A program made the position numbers and the translations under genes. Below, piece after piece: positions 28,658 to 36,101 of a stretch of DNA of 64,000 nt (positions are counted from its first letter, which is position 1; each line of letters begins with the position of its first letter). The stretch is from assembly GCF_004331485.1 (NCBI RefSeq), contig NZ_SJKD01000013.1, positions 62,001 to 126,000 on the forward strand, written 5' to 3'. The DNA comes from Kribbella capetownensis. Its GTDB lineage: Bacteria > Actinomycetota > Actinomycetes > Propionibacteriales > Kribbellaceae. Below the pieces are notes generated by a model. That model was given only the letters and a program-made list of their open reading frames with translations, made no database searches and was not told the DNA's origin.

Positions 28658-29053
28658 CCAGCCGCGGACCTGATGCTGACAGGTCGGCGCGAACTCGACC
28701 TGCTCGCGCTGGACGACGACGTACCGCGGATTCTCGGCGTACGGCTCGAGCGGACCCGGCTGCTGGCGCTGCTGTGCGCGGCGTTGCTGACGGCGGCCGC
28801 GGTCTCGGCGATCGGAGTCGTCGGTTTCGTCGGCCTGGTCGCGCCGCACGCGGCCCGGGCGCTGGTCGGTGGACGGCACACCCGGATCCTGCCGGTGGCC
28901 GCGCTGCTGGGCGCGATCCTGGTCAGCCTCGCGGACAGCCTCGGCCGGACCCTGCTGGCCCCGGCCCAGATCCCGGCCGGCCTGCTCACCGCGCTGATCG
29001 GAGCGCCGTACTTCGTCTATCTGCTCTGGCGGACCCGCACTCCGGCCCGGTGA
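28658..29053 (+). pseudogene. FecCD-type siderophore ABC permease, C-terminal remnant
   Basis: The frame encodes the last third of an iron-siderophore/cobalamin ABC permease: LGVRLERTRLLALLCAALLT, then IGVVGFVGLVAPHAARALVG, then ADSLGRTLLAPAQIPAGLL and TALIGAPYFVYLLWR, ending normally with TGA. About 125 codons survive of the usual 330-350. Homology stops at about 28660, directly at the operator of the GntR-TetR gene, and no 5' part, ATPase or binding protein is nearby. It looks like a gene beheaded by insertion or rearrangement; translation from the ATG at 28673 is possible but has no good RBS. Confidence 0.8.
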
Positions 29054-29096
29054 TCGGGGCTCGATGGACCTCGCGGTTCGTGTCAAGATGGGCGTC

Positions 29097-29675
29097 ATGC
29101 TGCGCGAACTGCACCTCACCGGCAACCCGGCCGCGGACAAACTGCTGAACGACGACCCGTTCGCCCTGCTGACCGGGATGCTCCTGGACCAGCAGTACCC
29201 GATGGAGCACGCGTTCTCCGGCCCGCAGAAGATCGCCGACCGGATGGACGGTTTCGATCTGCACAAGATCGCCGCCACCGACCTCGACACCTTCGTCGAA
29301 CTCTGTGTGACCCCGCCGGCCATCCACCGGTACGGCGGTTCGATGGCCCGGCGCGTGCACGCGCTCGCCCAGCACATCATCGACAACTACGGCGGTGAGA
29401 CGGCGGGAATCTGGACTGCCGGCCGGCCCAAGCCGGACGGCCCCGAGGTACTCAAGCGGTTGAAGGCCCTGCCCGGCTTCGGCGAGCAGAAGGCCAAGAT
29501 CTTCCTCGCCCTCCTCGGCAAGCAGCGCGGCGTCGAGCCCAAGGGCTGGCGCGAGGCCGCCGGCGCGTACGGCGACCGCGGCGCCCGCCGCTCGATCGCC
29601 GACGTGACCGACGCCGAGTCCCTGCTCGAGGTCCGCTCGTTCAAGAAGGCCGCCAAGGCCGCCAAGGCGGGCTGA
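29097..29675 (+). CDS. HhH-GPD-type base-excision DNA repair protein (TIGR03252-like)
   Basis: 192 aa from the ATG at 29097; starts at 29064 or 29088 are also in frame, and I chose 29097 because relatives begin just before the LTGNPAADKLL stretch. Core: PFALLTGMLLDQQYPMEHAFSGP, CVTPPAIHRYGGSMARRV, and the helix-hairpin-helix LKALPGFGEQKAKIFLALLG. This Endo III-like family is restricted mainly to actinobacteria; the catalytic Lys of bifunctional glycosylases is not obvious. A Lys/Ala-rich tail (KKAAKAAKAG) ends it. Lesion specificity unknown. Confidence 0.85.
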   Translation: MLRELHLTGNPAADKLLNDDPFALLTGMLLDQQYPMEHAFSGPQKIADRMDGFDLHKIAATDLDTFVELCVTPPAIHRYGGSMARRVHALAQHIIDNYGGETAGIWTAGRPKPDGPEVLKRLKALPGFGEQKAKIFLALLGKQRGVEPKGWREAAGAYGDRGARRSIADVTDAESLLEVRSFKKAAKAAKAG

Positions 29676-29794
29676 CCGCCCCGCCGGGAGCGCCCGCCGG
29701 CCGCGCGGGTTGTCCCTTGCGCCCCACCGATGTCCCTGCCGAAACAGGTTCGTCCGGCCTATGCTCGCCTGGGCAGGCAACGGGAGGAGCACGG

Positions 29795-30385
29795 ATGGAC
29801 ATCCGGGATCTGGATCGGCGGGCCGGCGCAGTTCTGGGCGAGGTGGTGATGCAGATCCGCCCGGAGCACATGTGGTTCCCGACGCCCTGCCCGGACTGGA
29901 CCGTCCGCGGCCTGCTCCGCCACATCGTCAGCGAGAACGAGGGCTTCGCGGCCGCGGCCCTGAACGGCTCGGCTCCGGTCCAGGCGTGGAACGGCGGCCG
30001 CCTCGGTGACAACCCGGCCGGTGCGTACCGGCGGTCCAACGTCGGGGTGGCGGACGCCTTCGCCGACGGCGGGGCGCTGGACCGGCTGATGGAGGTCCGC
30101 GAGTTCGGCTCGTTCCCGCGCCGGATCGCACTGACCTTCCACCAGCTCGACTGCGTCGTCCACGCCTGGGACCTGGCCAAGGCCATCGACGTGCCGTACG
30201 ACCCGCCGCCGGACATGGTCGAGATGGCCCTCGGCCTGGCCCGCCGGATCCCCGACACCGACGTCGCCCGCGGCCCGGGCCTCGCCTTCGAGCGCAGCGT
30301 CAAGGTCCCCGGCGACGCTTCCGACCTCGACCAGCTACTCGGCCTCCTCGGCCGCAACCCCGACTGGATCTCCCCCTTCGACTGA
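29795..30385 (+). CDS. TIGR03086/DinB-like metal-binding protein (mycothiol-dependent type)
   Basis: 196 aa four-helix-bundle protein. TPCPDWTVRGLLRHIVSENEGF near 32-53 carries the first metal histidine, and TFHQLDCVVHAWDLAKAI near 117-134 the second set, the pattern of the maleylpyruvate-isomerase/DinB group that in actinobacteria often works with mycothiol. GGGAGGAG eight nt before the ATG fixes the start. Reaction unknown. Its 3' end overlaps the convergent monooxygenase gene by 51 bp. Confidence 0.82.
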   Translation: MDIRDLDRRAGAVLGEVVMQIRPEHMWFPTPCPDWTVRGLLRHIVSENEGFAAAALNGSAPVQAWNGGRLGDNPAGAYRRSNVGVADAFADGGALDRLMEVREFGSFPRRIALTFHQLDCVVHAWDLAKAIDVPYDPPPDMVEMALGLARRIPDTDVARGPGLAFERSVKVPGDASDLDQLLGLLGRNPDWISPFD

Positions 30386-31573
30386 GTACTCGGGTAGCTG
30401 GATCGCGTCAGGCTTCGCGACGGCCAGCTTCGCCAGCAGGCCGGCGAACAGCCGGGACATCGTCAGCCGGATCGAGGCGTCCCGCAGGCGGATCCCGAGA
30501 GCCGTCATCGGCATCGCCATCGTGATCCCGCCGGGCGGCAGTTCCATCCGCTGGTCGACGTACGCCTGCATCCGGGCCTGGTACGCCGGGAACGCGCGAG
30601 CGTGATCGCCGTCCGTGATGGCCAGCTCCCCGGCGAGAACGTACCCGCCGACGAGTGACAGCGCGGTCCCGTGCCCGGCGAGCGGCGAACCGCAGTACCC
30701 GGCGTCCCCGACGAGAACCACCCGTCCGCGCGACCACTTCGGTACGACGACCCGGCTGGTGCTGTCGAAGTAGAAGTCGTCCGCATCCCGCAGTCCGGCC
30801 AGGATGCGCTCGGTGTGCCACCCGAGACCCGCGAACCGCTCCATCAGCAGAGCCTTCTGCGCGTCGATGTCGCGCCGGTCATAGCTGATCACGGGCGAGC
30901 GGAAGCTCAACAGCGCCCTTGCGACGCCCGGGTCGTGGTCGGGCCGCAGCCCGACCCAGCGCCCGCCGGGTGCGGAGTAGATCTTCATCCAATGGTTCAG
31001 CGGCTCCGGCGCCTCGACGGTGAAGTACGACGTGTAGCCGCCGAGGTGCTGCACGAACTGCTCCTCGGGCCCGAACGCGAGCCGGCGGACTCGCGAGTGC
31101 ACCCCATCCGCCCCGACGACCAGATCGAACCGTCGCCGCGTCCCGCTCGTGAAGGTAGCGAGCACGCCCGTCGCGTCCTCGTCGAGCGCCGCGATCGAAT
31201 CGCCGTACAGGTATTCGACGTCGTCGGTGGTCGCGTCATGCAGGATCTGGGCGAGGTCGCCGCGGAGGATCTCGATGTCGGCGACAGGTCCGGCGCCGTC
31301 GAGCAGGTCGGCCGGCATCGCCGCCGCCGTGCGCCCGGTGGCCCGGACGTACTCGAGACCGCGTTCGTGCAGCTGCCGCGCCTCGACCGCCGGCATCAGC
31401 CCCATCCGCTCGGCGACCACCTTGGAGATCCCGCGGAGATCCACGGTCTGCCCGCCGGCCGGCGGACCCGGCGCGATCTCGACGATCGCCGGCGTGAAAC
31501 CGTGCCTGCGCAGCCAGTAGGCCAGCGCCGGTCCCGCGATCCCAGCACCGCAGATCAGCACAGTCTTCGTCAT
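30335..31573 (-). CDS. FAD-dependent aromatic-hydroxylase-type monooxygenase
   Basis: 412 aa group A flavoprotein monooxygenase. FAD loop LICGAGIAGPALAYWL at 6-21, the DG motif region VVGADGVHSRVRRLAF near 157, and the GD motif VVLVGDAGYCGSP near 283. Relatives hydroxylate phenols or inactivate tetracyclines and rifamycins; the substrate here is not determined. The promoter region carries a close copy of the GntR-TetR operator 22 bp upstream of the ATG, so this gene is the best candidate target of that regulator. Confidence 0.87.
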   Translation of the reverse strand: MTKTVLICGAGIAGPALAYWLRRHGFTPAIVEIAPGPPAGGQTVDLRGISKVVAERMGLMPAVEARQLHERGLEYVRATGRTAAAMPADLLDGAGPVADIEILRGDLAQILHDATTDDVEYLYGDSIAALDEDATGVLATFTSGTRRRFDLVVGADGVHSRVRRLAFGPEEQFVQHLGGYTSYFTVEAPEPLNHWMKIYSAPGGRWVGLRPDHDPGVARALLSFRSPVISYDRRDIDAQKALLMERFAGLGWHTERILAGLRDADDFYFDSTSRVVVPKWSRGRVVLVGDAGYCGSPLAGHGTALSLVGGYVLAGELAITDGDHARAFPAYQARMQAYVDQRMELPPGGITMAMPMTALGIRLRDASIRLTMSRLFAGLLAKLAVAKPDAIQLPEYSVEGGDPVGVAAEEAE

Positions 31574-31594
31574 CTCGTCCACCCTCTCGTTGGC

Positions 31595-31678
31595 TAGTGC
31601 GCGTACGCCGTACACAGTGCACTGGGTCGGACGGCCTGGGCCAGCGCGCACTAGGGCACTCGGGGGTGGCGCCCTAGT
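31595..31678. promoter_or_regulatory. Monooxygenase promoter region with GntR-TetR-type operator and second dyad
   Basis: 31595-31615 opens TAGTGCGCGTACG and closes GTACAC, 19 of 21 identical to the site at 28636-28656. The 8-mers ACTAGGGC (31650-31657) and GCCCTAGT (31671-31678) form a second, perfect inverted repeat with a 13-bp spacer, and GCGCGCACTA at 31644-31653 is an inverted half copy of the first motif. The region separates the monooxygenase from the divergent lipoprotein gene. Confidence 0.55.
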
Positions 31679-31841
31679 ACGCCGCGAGACTGGCCGACGC
31701 AGTGAGATAAGGGCCTCGGGCAACCAATCGGCGGCGCGGGTGGGCAAGATTTTTCGGCTGGTGTTGAACCGATCCCGCAGAGCGCACGTGTTCCGCCGTG
31801 ACACAGACAGACAACAAACGCCTTACGGTTCGGAGGATCTG

Positions 31842-32804
31842 ATGAAGAAGTACCTCGCCGCGACGTTGACCGCCCTTGCTGCCGTCGTGTCGCTGTCGGC
31901 CTGCGAGTCGCCGATCTACGGCGCGTTCACGGAAGACAAGCCCGCGGCCGGCAGTACGTCACCTACTCAAGAACCCCAGCAGAACCAGCAGAAACCGGCG
32001 AATGGTGCCCAAGGCATCAGTCAGGACGGCGACCAGGAACAGAAGGTGCTGAAGGTCTCGCGGGTACCGGGGCTGACGCCGATCGTGACCAGTGCGACCG
32101 GTCGGACCGTGTACAGGTTCGACAACGACTCGGCGAATCCGTCGCAGTCCAACTGCGGCGGCGACTGCCTGAAGTCGTGGGAGCCGGTGCTGGCAGGATC
32201 CGGTGTGGTGGTCGAAGGCGGCGGCATCGACGAGCGCCTGTTCGGCACCCTCGACCGGCCGGAAGGCCAGCAGGTCACGCTGAAAGGCTGGCCGCTCTAC
32301 TACTTCAAGAACGACCTGAGGCTGGGCGAACTCGCCGGTCAGGGTCTGCGCGGACTCTGGTTCGCGGCCAACCCTGAAGGTGGCAAGGCGAAATCGACCA
32401 AGCCGGCCGAGACGACCAAGCCGGTGCAGAAGGATGTGCAGACGTTGACGGTCAACGTGGTGGACGGGTTCATGCCGTTCGTCACCAACGAGGCCGGGCG
32501 CACGATCTACCGCTTCGACAACGACTCCAACAGCCCGTCGCGGACGACCTGCACGGGTGAGTGCACGAAGAAGTGGGAGCCGGTGCTGGCGGGCAAGAAG
32601 GGCGTCAAGGTCCTGAGCTCGAAGATCAACCGGGCGTCGGTCGGCACGATCGACCGGCCGGAAGGCAAGCAGGTCACGCTGAACGGCTGGCCGCTGTACT
32701 ACTTCCACAAGGACAAGAAGCTCGGCCAGACCGCCGGCTACGGCGTCGGCAACCTCTGGTTCGCCATCGCCCCCGACGGCAAGAAGGCCGCGCGCTGTCT
32801 CTGA
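31842..32804 (+). CDS. Lipoprotein with two Lipoprotein_15 (YxxxxD) repeats
   Basis: 320 aa. Signal peptide and lipobox: MKKYLAATLTALAAVVSLSAC with C21 as lipidation site. A Gln/Pro/Thr-rich linker leads to two copies of the secreted COG4315 repeat (about 85-180 and 205-315). Each has TGRTVYRFDNDS/AGRTIYRFDNDS, a C-x(3-4)-C pair with KSWEPVLAG/KKWEPVLAG, and RPEGQQVTLKGWPLYYF/RPEGKQVTLNGWPLYYF. Function of the repeat is unknown; it sits outside the membrane. GGAGG six nt upstream of the ATG fixes the start. Confidence 0.88.
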   Translation: MKKYLAATLTALAAVVSLSACESPIYGAFTEDKPAAGSTSPTQEPQQNQQKPANGAQGISQDGDQEQKVLKVSRVPGLTPIVTSATGRTVYRFDNDSANPSQSNCGGDCLKSWEPVLAGSGVVVEGGGIDERLFGTLDRPEGQQVTLKGWPLYYFKNDLRLGELAGQGLRGLWFAANPEGGKAKSTKPAETTKPVQKDVQTLTVNVVDGFMPFVTNEAGRTIYRFDNDSNSPSRTTCTGECTKKWEPVLAGKKGVKVLSSKINRASVGTIDRPEGKQVTLNGWPLYYFHKDKKLGQTAGYGVGNLWFAIAPDGKKAARCL

Positions 32805-32818
32805 TGGCGCACCCCACA

Positions 32819-32850
32819 GGTGGCCGGACACCACTCGGTGTCCGGCCACC
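32819..32850. terminator. Bidirectional hairpin between convergent genes
   Basis: GGTGGCCGGACACC and GGTGTCCGGCCACC form a perfect 14-bp stem with a 4-nt loop (ACTC), between the stops of the lipoprotein and FadH genes. There is no T tract, as is usual in high-GC actinobacteria. Confidence 0.75.
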
Positions 32851-32861
32851 ACCTTGGGTCG

Positions 32862-34883
32862 CTACAGGGTGAGGGCGAGGCGGGTGGCCTGGTCGATGGC
32901 TCGCTTGGCGTCGAGTTCGACTGCGAGGTCGGCGCCGCCGATCACGTGGACGGGGCGACCGGTGGCCACGAGTGCCTCGGCCAGGTCGCGGACCGGCTCC
33001 TGACCGGCGCAGACGACGATCGTGTCGACGGCCAGCACGCGGGCCTTCTCGCGCTGCGGGCCGAACGTCACGTGAAGGCCTTCGTCGTCGATGCGTTCGT
33101 AGTTCACTCCGCGGAGTTGCTCGACCTGCTTGTTCTTCAGCGCGGCGCGATGGACCCAGCCGGTGGTCTTGCCCAGCCCCGCACCGATCTTCCCGGCCTT
33201 GCGCTGCAGTAGATACACCTGCCGCGGTGACGCCTCTGGCTCTGGCGTCGTGAGTCCGCCGCGCGCGATCGTCGGATCGGCGACGCCCCACTCCGACTTC
33301 CACACGTCCAAGTCGAGTGTGGGTGACGACTCGGTGGTCAGGAACTCGCTGACATCCACACCGATCCCGCCCGCACCGATGACCGCGACCGTCGCCCCGA
33401 CGGGCTTTCCGTCGCGGACGACGTCGACGTACGAGAGCACCTTGGGATGGTCGATGCCGGAGATCGCCGGGACGCGCGGTACGACGCCGGTCGCGAGGAT
33501 GACCTCGTCGAACCCGGCCAGGTCCTCGACGGTCGCGCGCCGGCCGAGATGAAGCTTCACGCCGGTGAGCTCGATTCGCCGCCGGTAGTAGCGGATCGTC
33601 TCGGCGAACTCCTCCTTGCCAGGGATCCGCCGCGCGATCCCGAACTGCCCACCGATCTCGTCGTCAGCCTCGAACAACTCGACCTGGTGTCCACGCTCGG
33701 CAGCCGTCACCGCCGCGGCCAGCCCGGCCGGCCCAGCACCGACGACAGCGATGCTCTTGGTACGACGGGTCGGCAGCAACTGGAGCTCGGTCTCGCGGGC
33801 GGCCCTGGGGTTGACCATGCAGCTCGCCTTCTGCTTGGCGAACACATGATCCAGGCACGCCTGGTTGCAGGCGATGCAGACGTTGATCTCGTCGGCCCGG
33901 TCGGTCGTTGCCTTGAGCACCCACTCCGGGTCGGCCAGGAACGGGCGGGCCATGCTGACCAGGTCGGCGTCGCCGCGCGCCAGCACCTCCTCGGCGACCT
34001 GCGGAAGGTTGATCCGGTTCGAGGTGACCACCGGGATGGTGACGTGCGGCTTGAACGCCGCCGTCACACTCGTGAAGGCTGCGCGCGGCACGGATGTGAC
34101 GATGGTCGGGACCCGCGCCTCGTGCCAGCCGATGCCGGTGTTGATGATCGACGCACCGGCCGCCTCGATCTCCTTGCCCAGCGCAACGACCTCGTCCCAG
34201 CTCTGGCCGCCTTCGACCAGGTCCGCCATCGACAGCCGGTAGATGATCAGGAAGTCGCGACCGACGCGTTCGCGGGTGCGGCGGACGATCTCGACCGCGA
34301 GCCGGCGCCGGTTCTCCGGGCTGCCGCCCCACCCATCCGTCCGCTTGTTGGTGCGCTCGGACAGGAACTGGTTGATGAAGTACCCCTCGGACCCCATGAT
34401 CTCGACACCGTCGTACCCCGCCTCACGAGCCAGGGCGGCACAGTCGACGTACGCCTTGATCTGTTGGCGGACGCCGCGGTCGGACAGGGCACGCGGCTTG
34501 AACGGGTTGATCGGGGCCTTGAGTGCGGAGGCGGAGACGCTGAACGGGTGGTACGCGTAGCGGCCCGCGTGCAGGATCTGCAGGGCGATCCGGCCGCCCT
34601 CGGCATGCACGGCGTCGGTGAGGAGGCGATGCTTCCGCGCTTGGCGGCGGCTCGTGAGCATGGAGCCGAACGGGGTGAGCCAGCCGGTGCGGTTCGGGGC
34701 GTAGCCGCCGGTCACCATCAGCCCGGCGCCGCCGCGCGCCCGCTCGGCGAAGTACGCCGCCAGCTTCGGCAGGTCCTTCAAGCGGTCCTCGAGGCCGGTG
34801 TGCATCGAGCCCATGATCACCCGGTTCGGCAGTACGACGTGACCGAGGTCGAGGGGCTCCAGCAGATGCGGGTATGCGGTCAC
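32862..34883 (-). CDS. fadH: 2,4-dienoyl-CoA reductase, NADPH (FadH-type)
   Basis: 673 aa, the length of E. coli FadH. Reduces 2,4-dienoyl-CoA during beta-oxidation of unsaturated fatty acids. Order: OYE-like FMN barrel (1-about 330; MGSMHTGLED, catalytic-Tyr region GSEGYFINQF with Y168), the 4Fe-4S ligands C336, C339, C343 and C355 (CIACNQACLD...SCMVNP), then FAD-binding VVGAGPAGLAAAVTAAERGH and an NADP loop VIGAGGIGVDVSEF. Starts at GTG within a GTGA overlap with padR, so it is translated with its regulator. Related trimethylamine or enoate reductases cannot be fully excluded, but the cluster spacing and Tyr fit FadH. Confidence 0.9.
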   Translation of the reverse strand: MTAYPHLLEPLDLGHVVLPNRVIMGSMHTGLEDRLKDLPKLAAYFAERARGGAGLMVTGGYAPNRTGWLTPFGSMLTSRRQARKHRLLTDAVHAEGGRIALQILHAGRYAYHPFSVSASALKAPINPFKPRALSDRGVRQQIKAYVDCAALAREAGYDGVEIMGSEGYFINQFLSERTNKRTDGWGGSPENRRRLAVEIVRRTRERVGRDFLIIYRLSMADLVEGGQSWDEVVALGKEIEAAGASIINTGIGWHEARVPTIVTSVPRAAFTSVTAAFKPHVTIPVVTSNRINLPQVAEEVLARGDADLVSMARPFLADPEWVLKATTDRADEINVCIACNQACLDHVFAKQKASCMVNPRAARETELQLLPTRRTKSIAVVGAGPAGLAAAVTAAERGHQVELFEADDEIGGQFGIARRIPGKEEFAETIRYYRRRIELTGVKLHLGRRATVEDLAGFDEVILATGVVPRVPAISGIDHPKVLSYVDVVRDGKPVGATVAVIGAGGIGVDVSEFLTTESSPTLDLDVWKSEWGVADPTIARGGLTTPEPEASPRQVYLLQRKAGKIGAGLGKTTGWVHRAALKNKQVEQLRGVNYERIDDEGLHVTFGPQREKARVLAVDTIVVCAGQEPVRDLAEALVATGRPVHVIGGADLAVELDAKRAIDQATRLALTL

Positions 34884-35422
34884 GACTTGTCCTTCCGCAA
34901 TGCGTCGATCACTTCGTCACACCAGGCCACGAACGACTCCTCAGCCCGGATCCCGCCCCGGAGTACCAGGTACTGATGCAGGTCGCGCCCGTGCAGCTTG
35001 GCCGGCTTCGGGAAGTCGCGGTGCGCGATCCCCCGGTACAGCTCGAGCCGGGTCGCATGCTCGGCCCGATGCCGCTCGACCTCCTGCCGCACCAGGCCAG
35101 GCGCGGTGAGTGACGCACCGCGCAGTTTCACGCCCAGACTGTCCCGCAGCACGGCGGGGTCGTCCGGCGTCGCCAGCCAGCGGGAGAGTTCGGCACGACC
35201 GGCCGCGGACACGCGGTAGATCTTCTTGTCCGGGCGGCCGTCCTGGGCGATCTCTGTGTGCTTCACCCAGCCGGCCTCCTCCATCCGGCGCAGCACCCGG
35301 TAGATCTGCTGGTGGGTGGCCGGCCAGAAGTACCCGATCGAGCGGTCGAACCGCCGGGCCAGCTCGTACCCGGACCCGGCCCGCTCGGTCAGTGAGACCA
35401 GAATCGCGTGCTCCAACGCCAT
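34880..35422 (-). CDS. PadR-family regulator
   Basis: 180 aa. N-terminal winged helix (ALEHAILVSLTERAGSGYEL, FWPATHQQIYRVLRRMEEAGWV, KKIYRVSAAGRAELSRWL) with the PadR C-terminal helical dimer domain of the Vir_act_alpha_C type. The ATG at 35422 matches where relatives start; the frame to 35479 would overrun the palindromic region. Cotranscribed with fadH by GTGA overlap, so it likely controls that operon and itself. Confidence 0.87.
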   Translation of the reverse strand: MALEHAILVSLTERAGSGYELARRFDRSIGYFWPATHQQIYRVLRRMEEAGWVKHTEIAQDGRPDKKIYRVSAAGRAELSRWLATPDDPAVLRDSLGVKLRGASLTAPGLVRQEVERHRAEHATRLELYRGIAHRDFPKPAKLHGRDLHQYLVLRGGIRAEESFVAWCDEVIDALRKDKS

Positions 35423-35439
35423 GTCCGGCACCCTACCTA

Positions 35440-35472
35440 TGCAACTGGTTGCAGTGCACCTGAGTGCACCAA
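35440..35472. promoter_or_regulatory. Palindromes upstream of padR-fadH
   Basis: TGCAACTGGTTGCA (35440-35453; 6-bp arms, 2-nt centre) is followed directly by GTGCACCTGAGTGCAC (35454-35469; 6-bp arms, 4-nt centre). Both lie 18-47 bp upstream of the padR start and are candidate PadR operators. Confidence 0.45.
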
Positions 35473-35614
35473 AGATCACATCCCCGGTTGCACCGGGCTA
35501 AGGAAGGAAGGAAGAACGGAAGGGGAGGGGGAAGGTCACCATCAGACACCGGACAGAGGGTTTCGGGGTTTGGGACAATGGTTGCAGACGCCAGCTATTG
35601 CGGATCGGAGCATC

Positions 35615-36100
35615 ATGGACCAGCAGGCCCGCCCGACCAAGACGACGTTGCCCGGGATCGGTACCCGGTACGACCTGATCACCGAAGGCGGCAAGCACGT
35701 CTCCGTGGTGGTGCACAACGACGGGCGGAGGTTCCTCGGCTTCCACGATCCCGAGGACGACGACAACTGCAAGGACTCGGTCCCCCTCGACCCCGGTGAG
35801 GCGGCCGCGCTCGCCCAGCTCCTGATCCCCGCCCCGCTCGACCCGGTCCGCGGTGAGATCGAGATCGACCTCGTCACCGAGCACATCCCGATCACGGCCA
35901 AGTCGCCGTACGGCGGCCGCACGCTGGGTGACACCCAGGCGCGCAGCCGGACCGGCGCGTCGATCGTCGCCGTCCTGCGGCGGACCGGCGCGACCCCGTC
36001 GCCGACCCCGGACTTCCGCTTCGCGATCGGCGACACCCTCGTCGTGGTCGGCACCCGCGAAGGCGTGGACGCCGTCGCAGACCTGATCGCGGGAGGGTGA
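35615..36100 (+). CDS. Cation:proton antiporter regulatory subunit (TrkA-C domain)
   Basis: 161 aa soluble protein. The N-terminal half (TLPGIGTRYDLITEGGKHVSVVVHNDGRR is the opening region, in segments) is typical of KhtT-like subunits; the C-terminal half is a TrkA-C domain ending RFAIGDTLVVVGTREGVDAVADLI. CGGAG precedes the ATG at 35615. One base separates its stop from the antiporter gene, so the two form a KhtTU/CpaA-like pair in which this subunit would gate the channel by nucleotide or pH. Confidence 0.85.
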   Translation: MDQQARPTKTTLPGIGTRYDLITEGGKHVSVVVHNDGRRFLGFHDPEDDDNCKDSVPLDPGEAAALAQLLIPAPLDPVRGEIEIDLVTEHIPITAKSPYGGRTLGDTQARSRTGASIVAVLRRTGATPSPTPDFRFAIGDTLVVVGTREGVDAVADLIAGG

Positions 36101-36101
36101 G

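Noticed and set aside
29717..29794. Longer N-terminus for the TIGR03086-like protein
   Set aside because: The upstream 26 codons lack an RBS, while ATG 29795 has GGGAGGAG.
33447..34976. 509-codon plus-strand frame opposite fadH
   Set aside because: Antisense to the conserved Fe-S and FMN domains, low-complexity composition.
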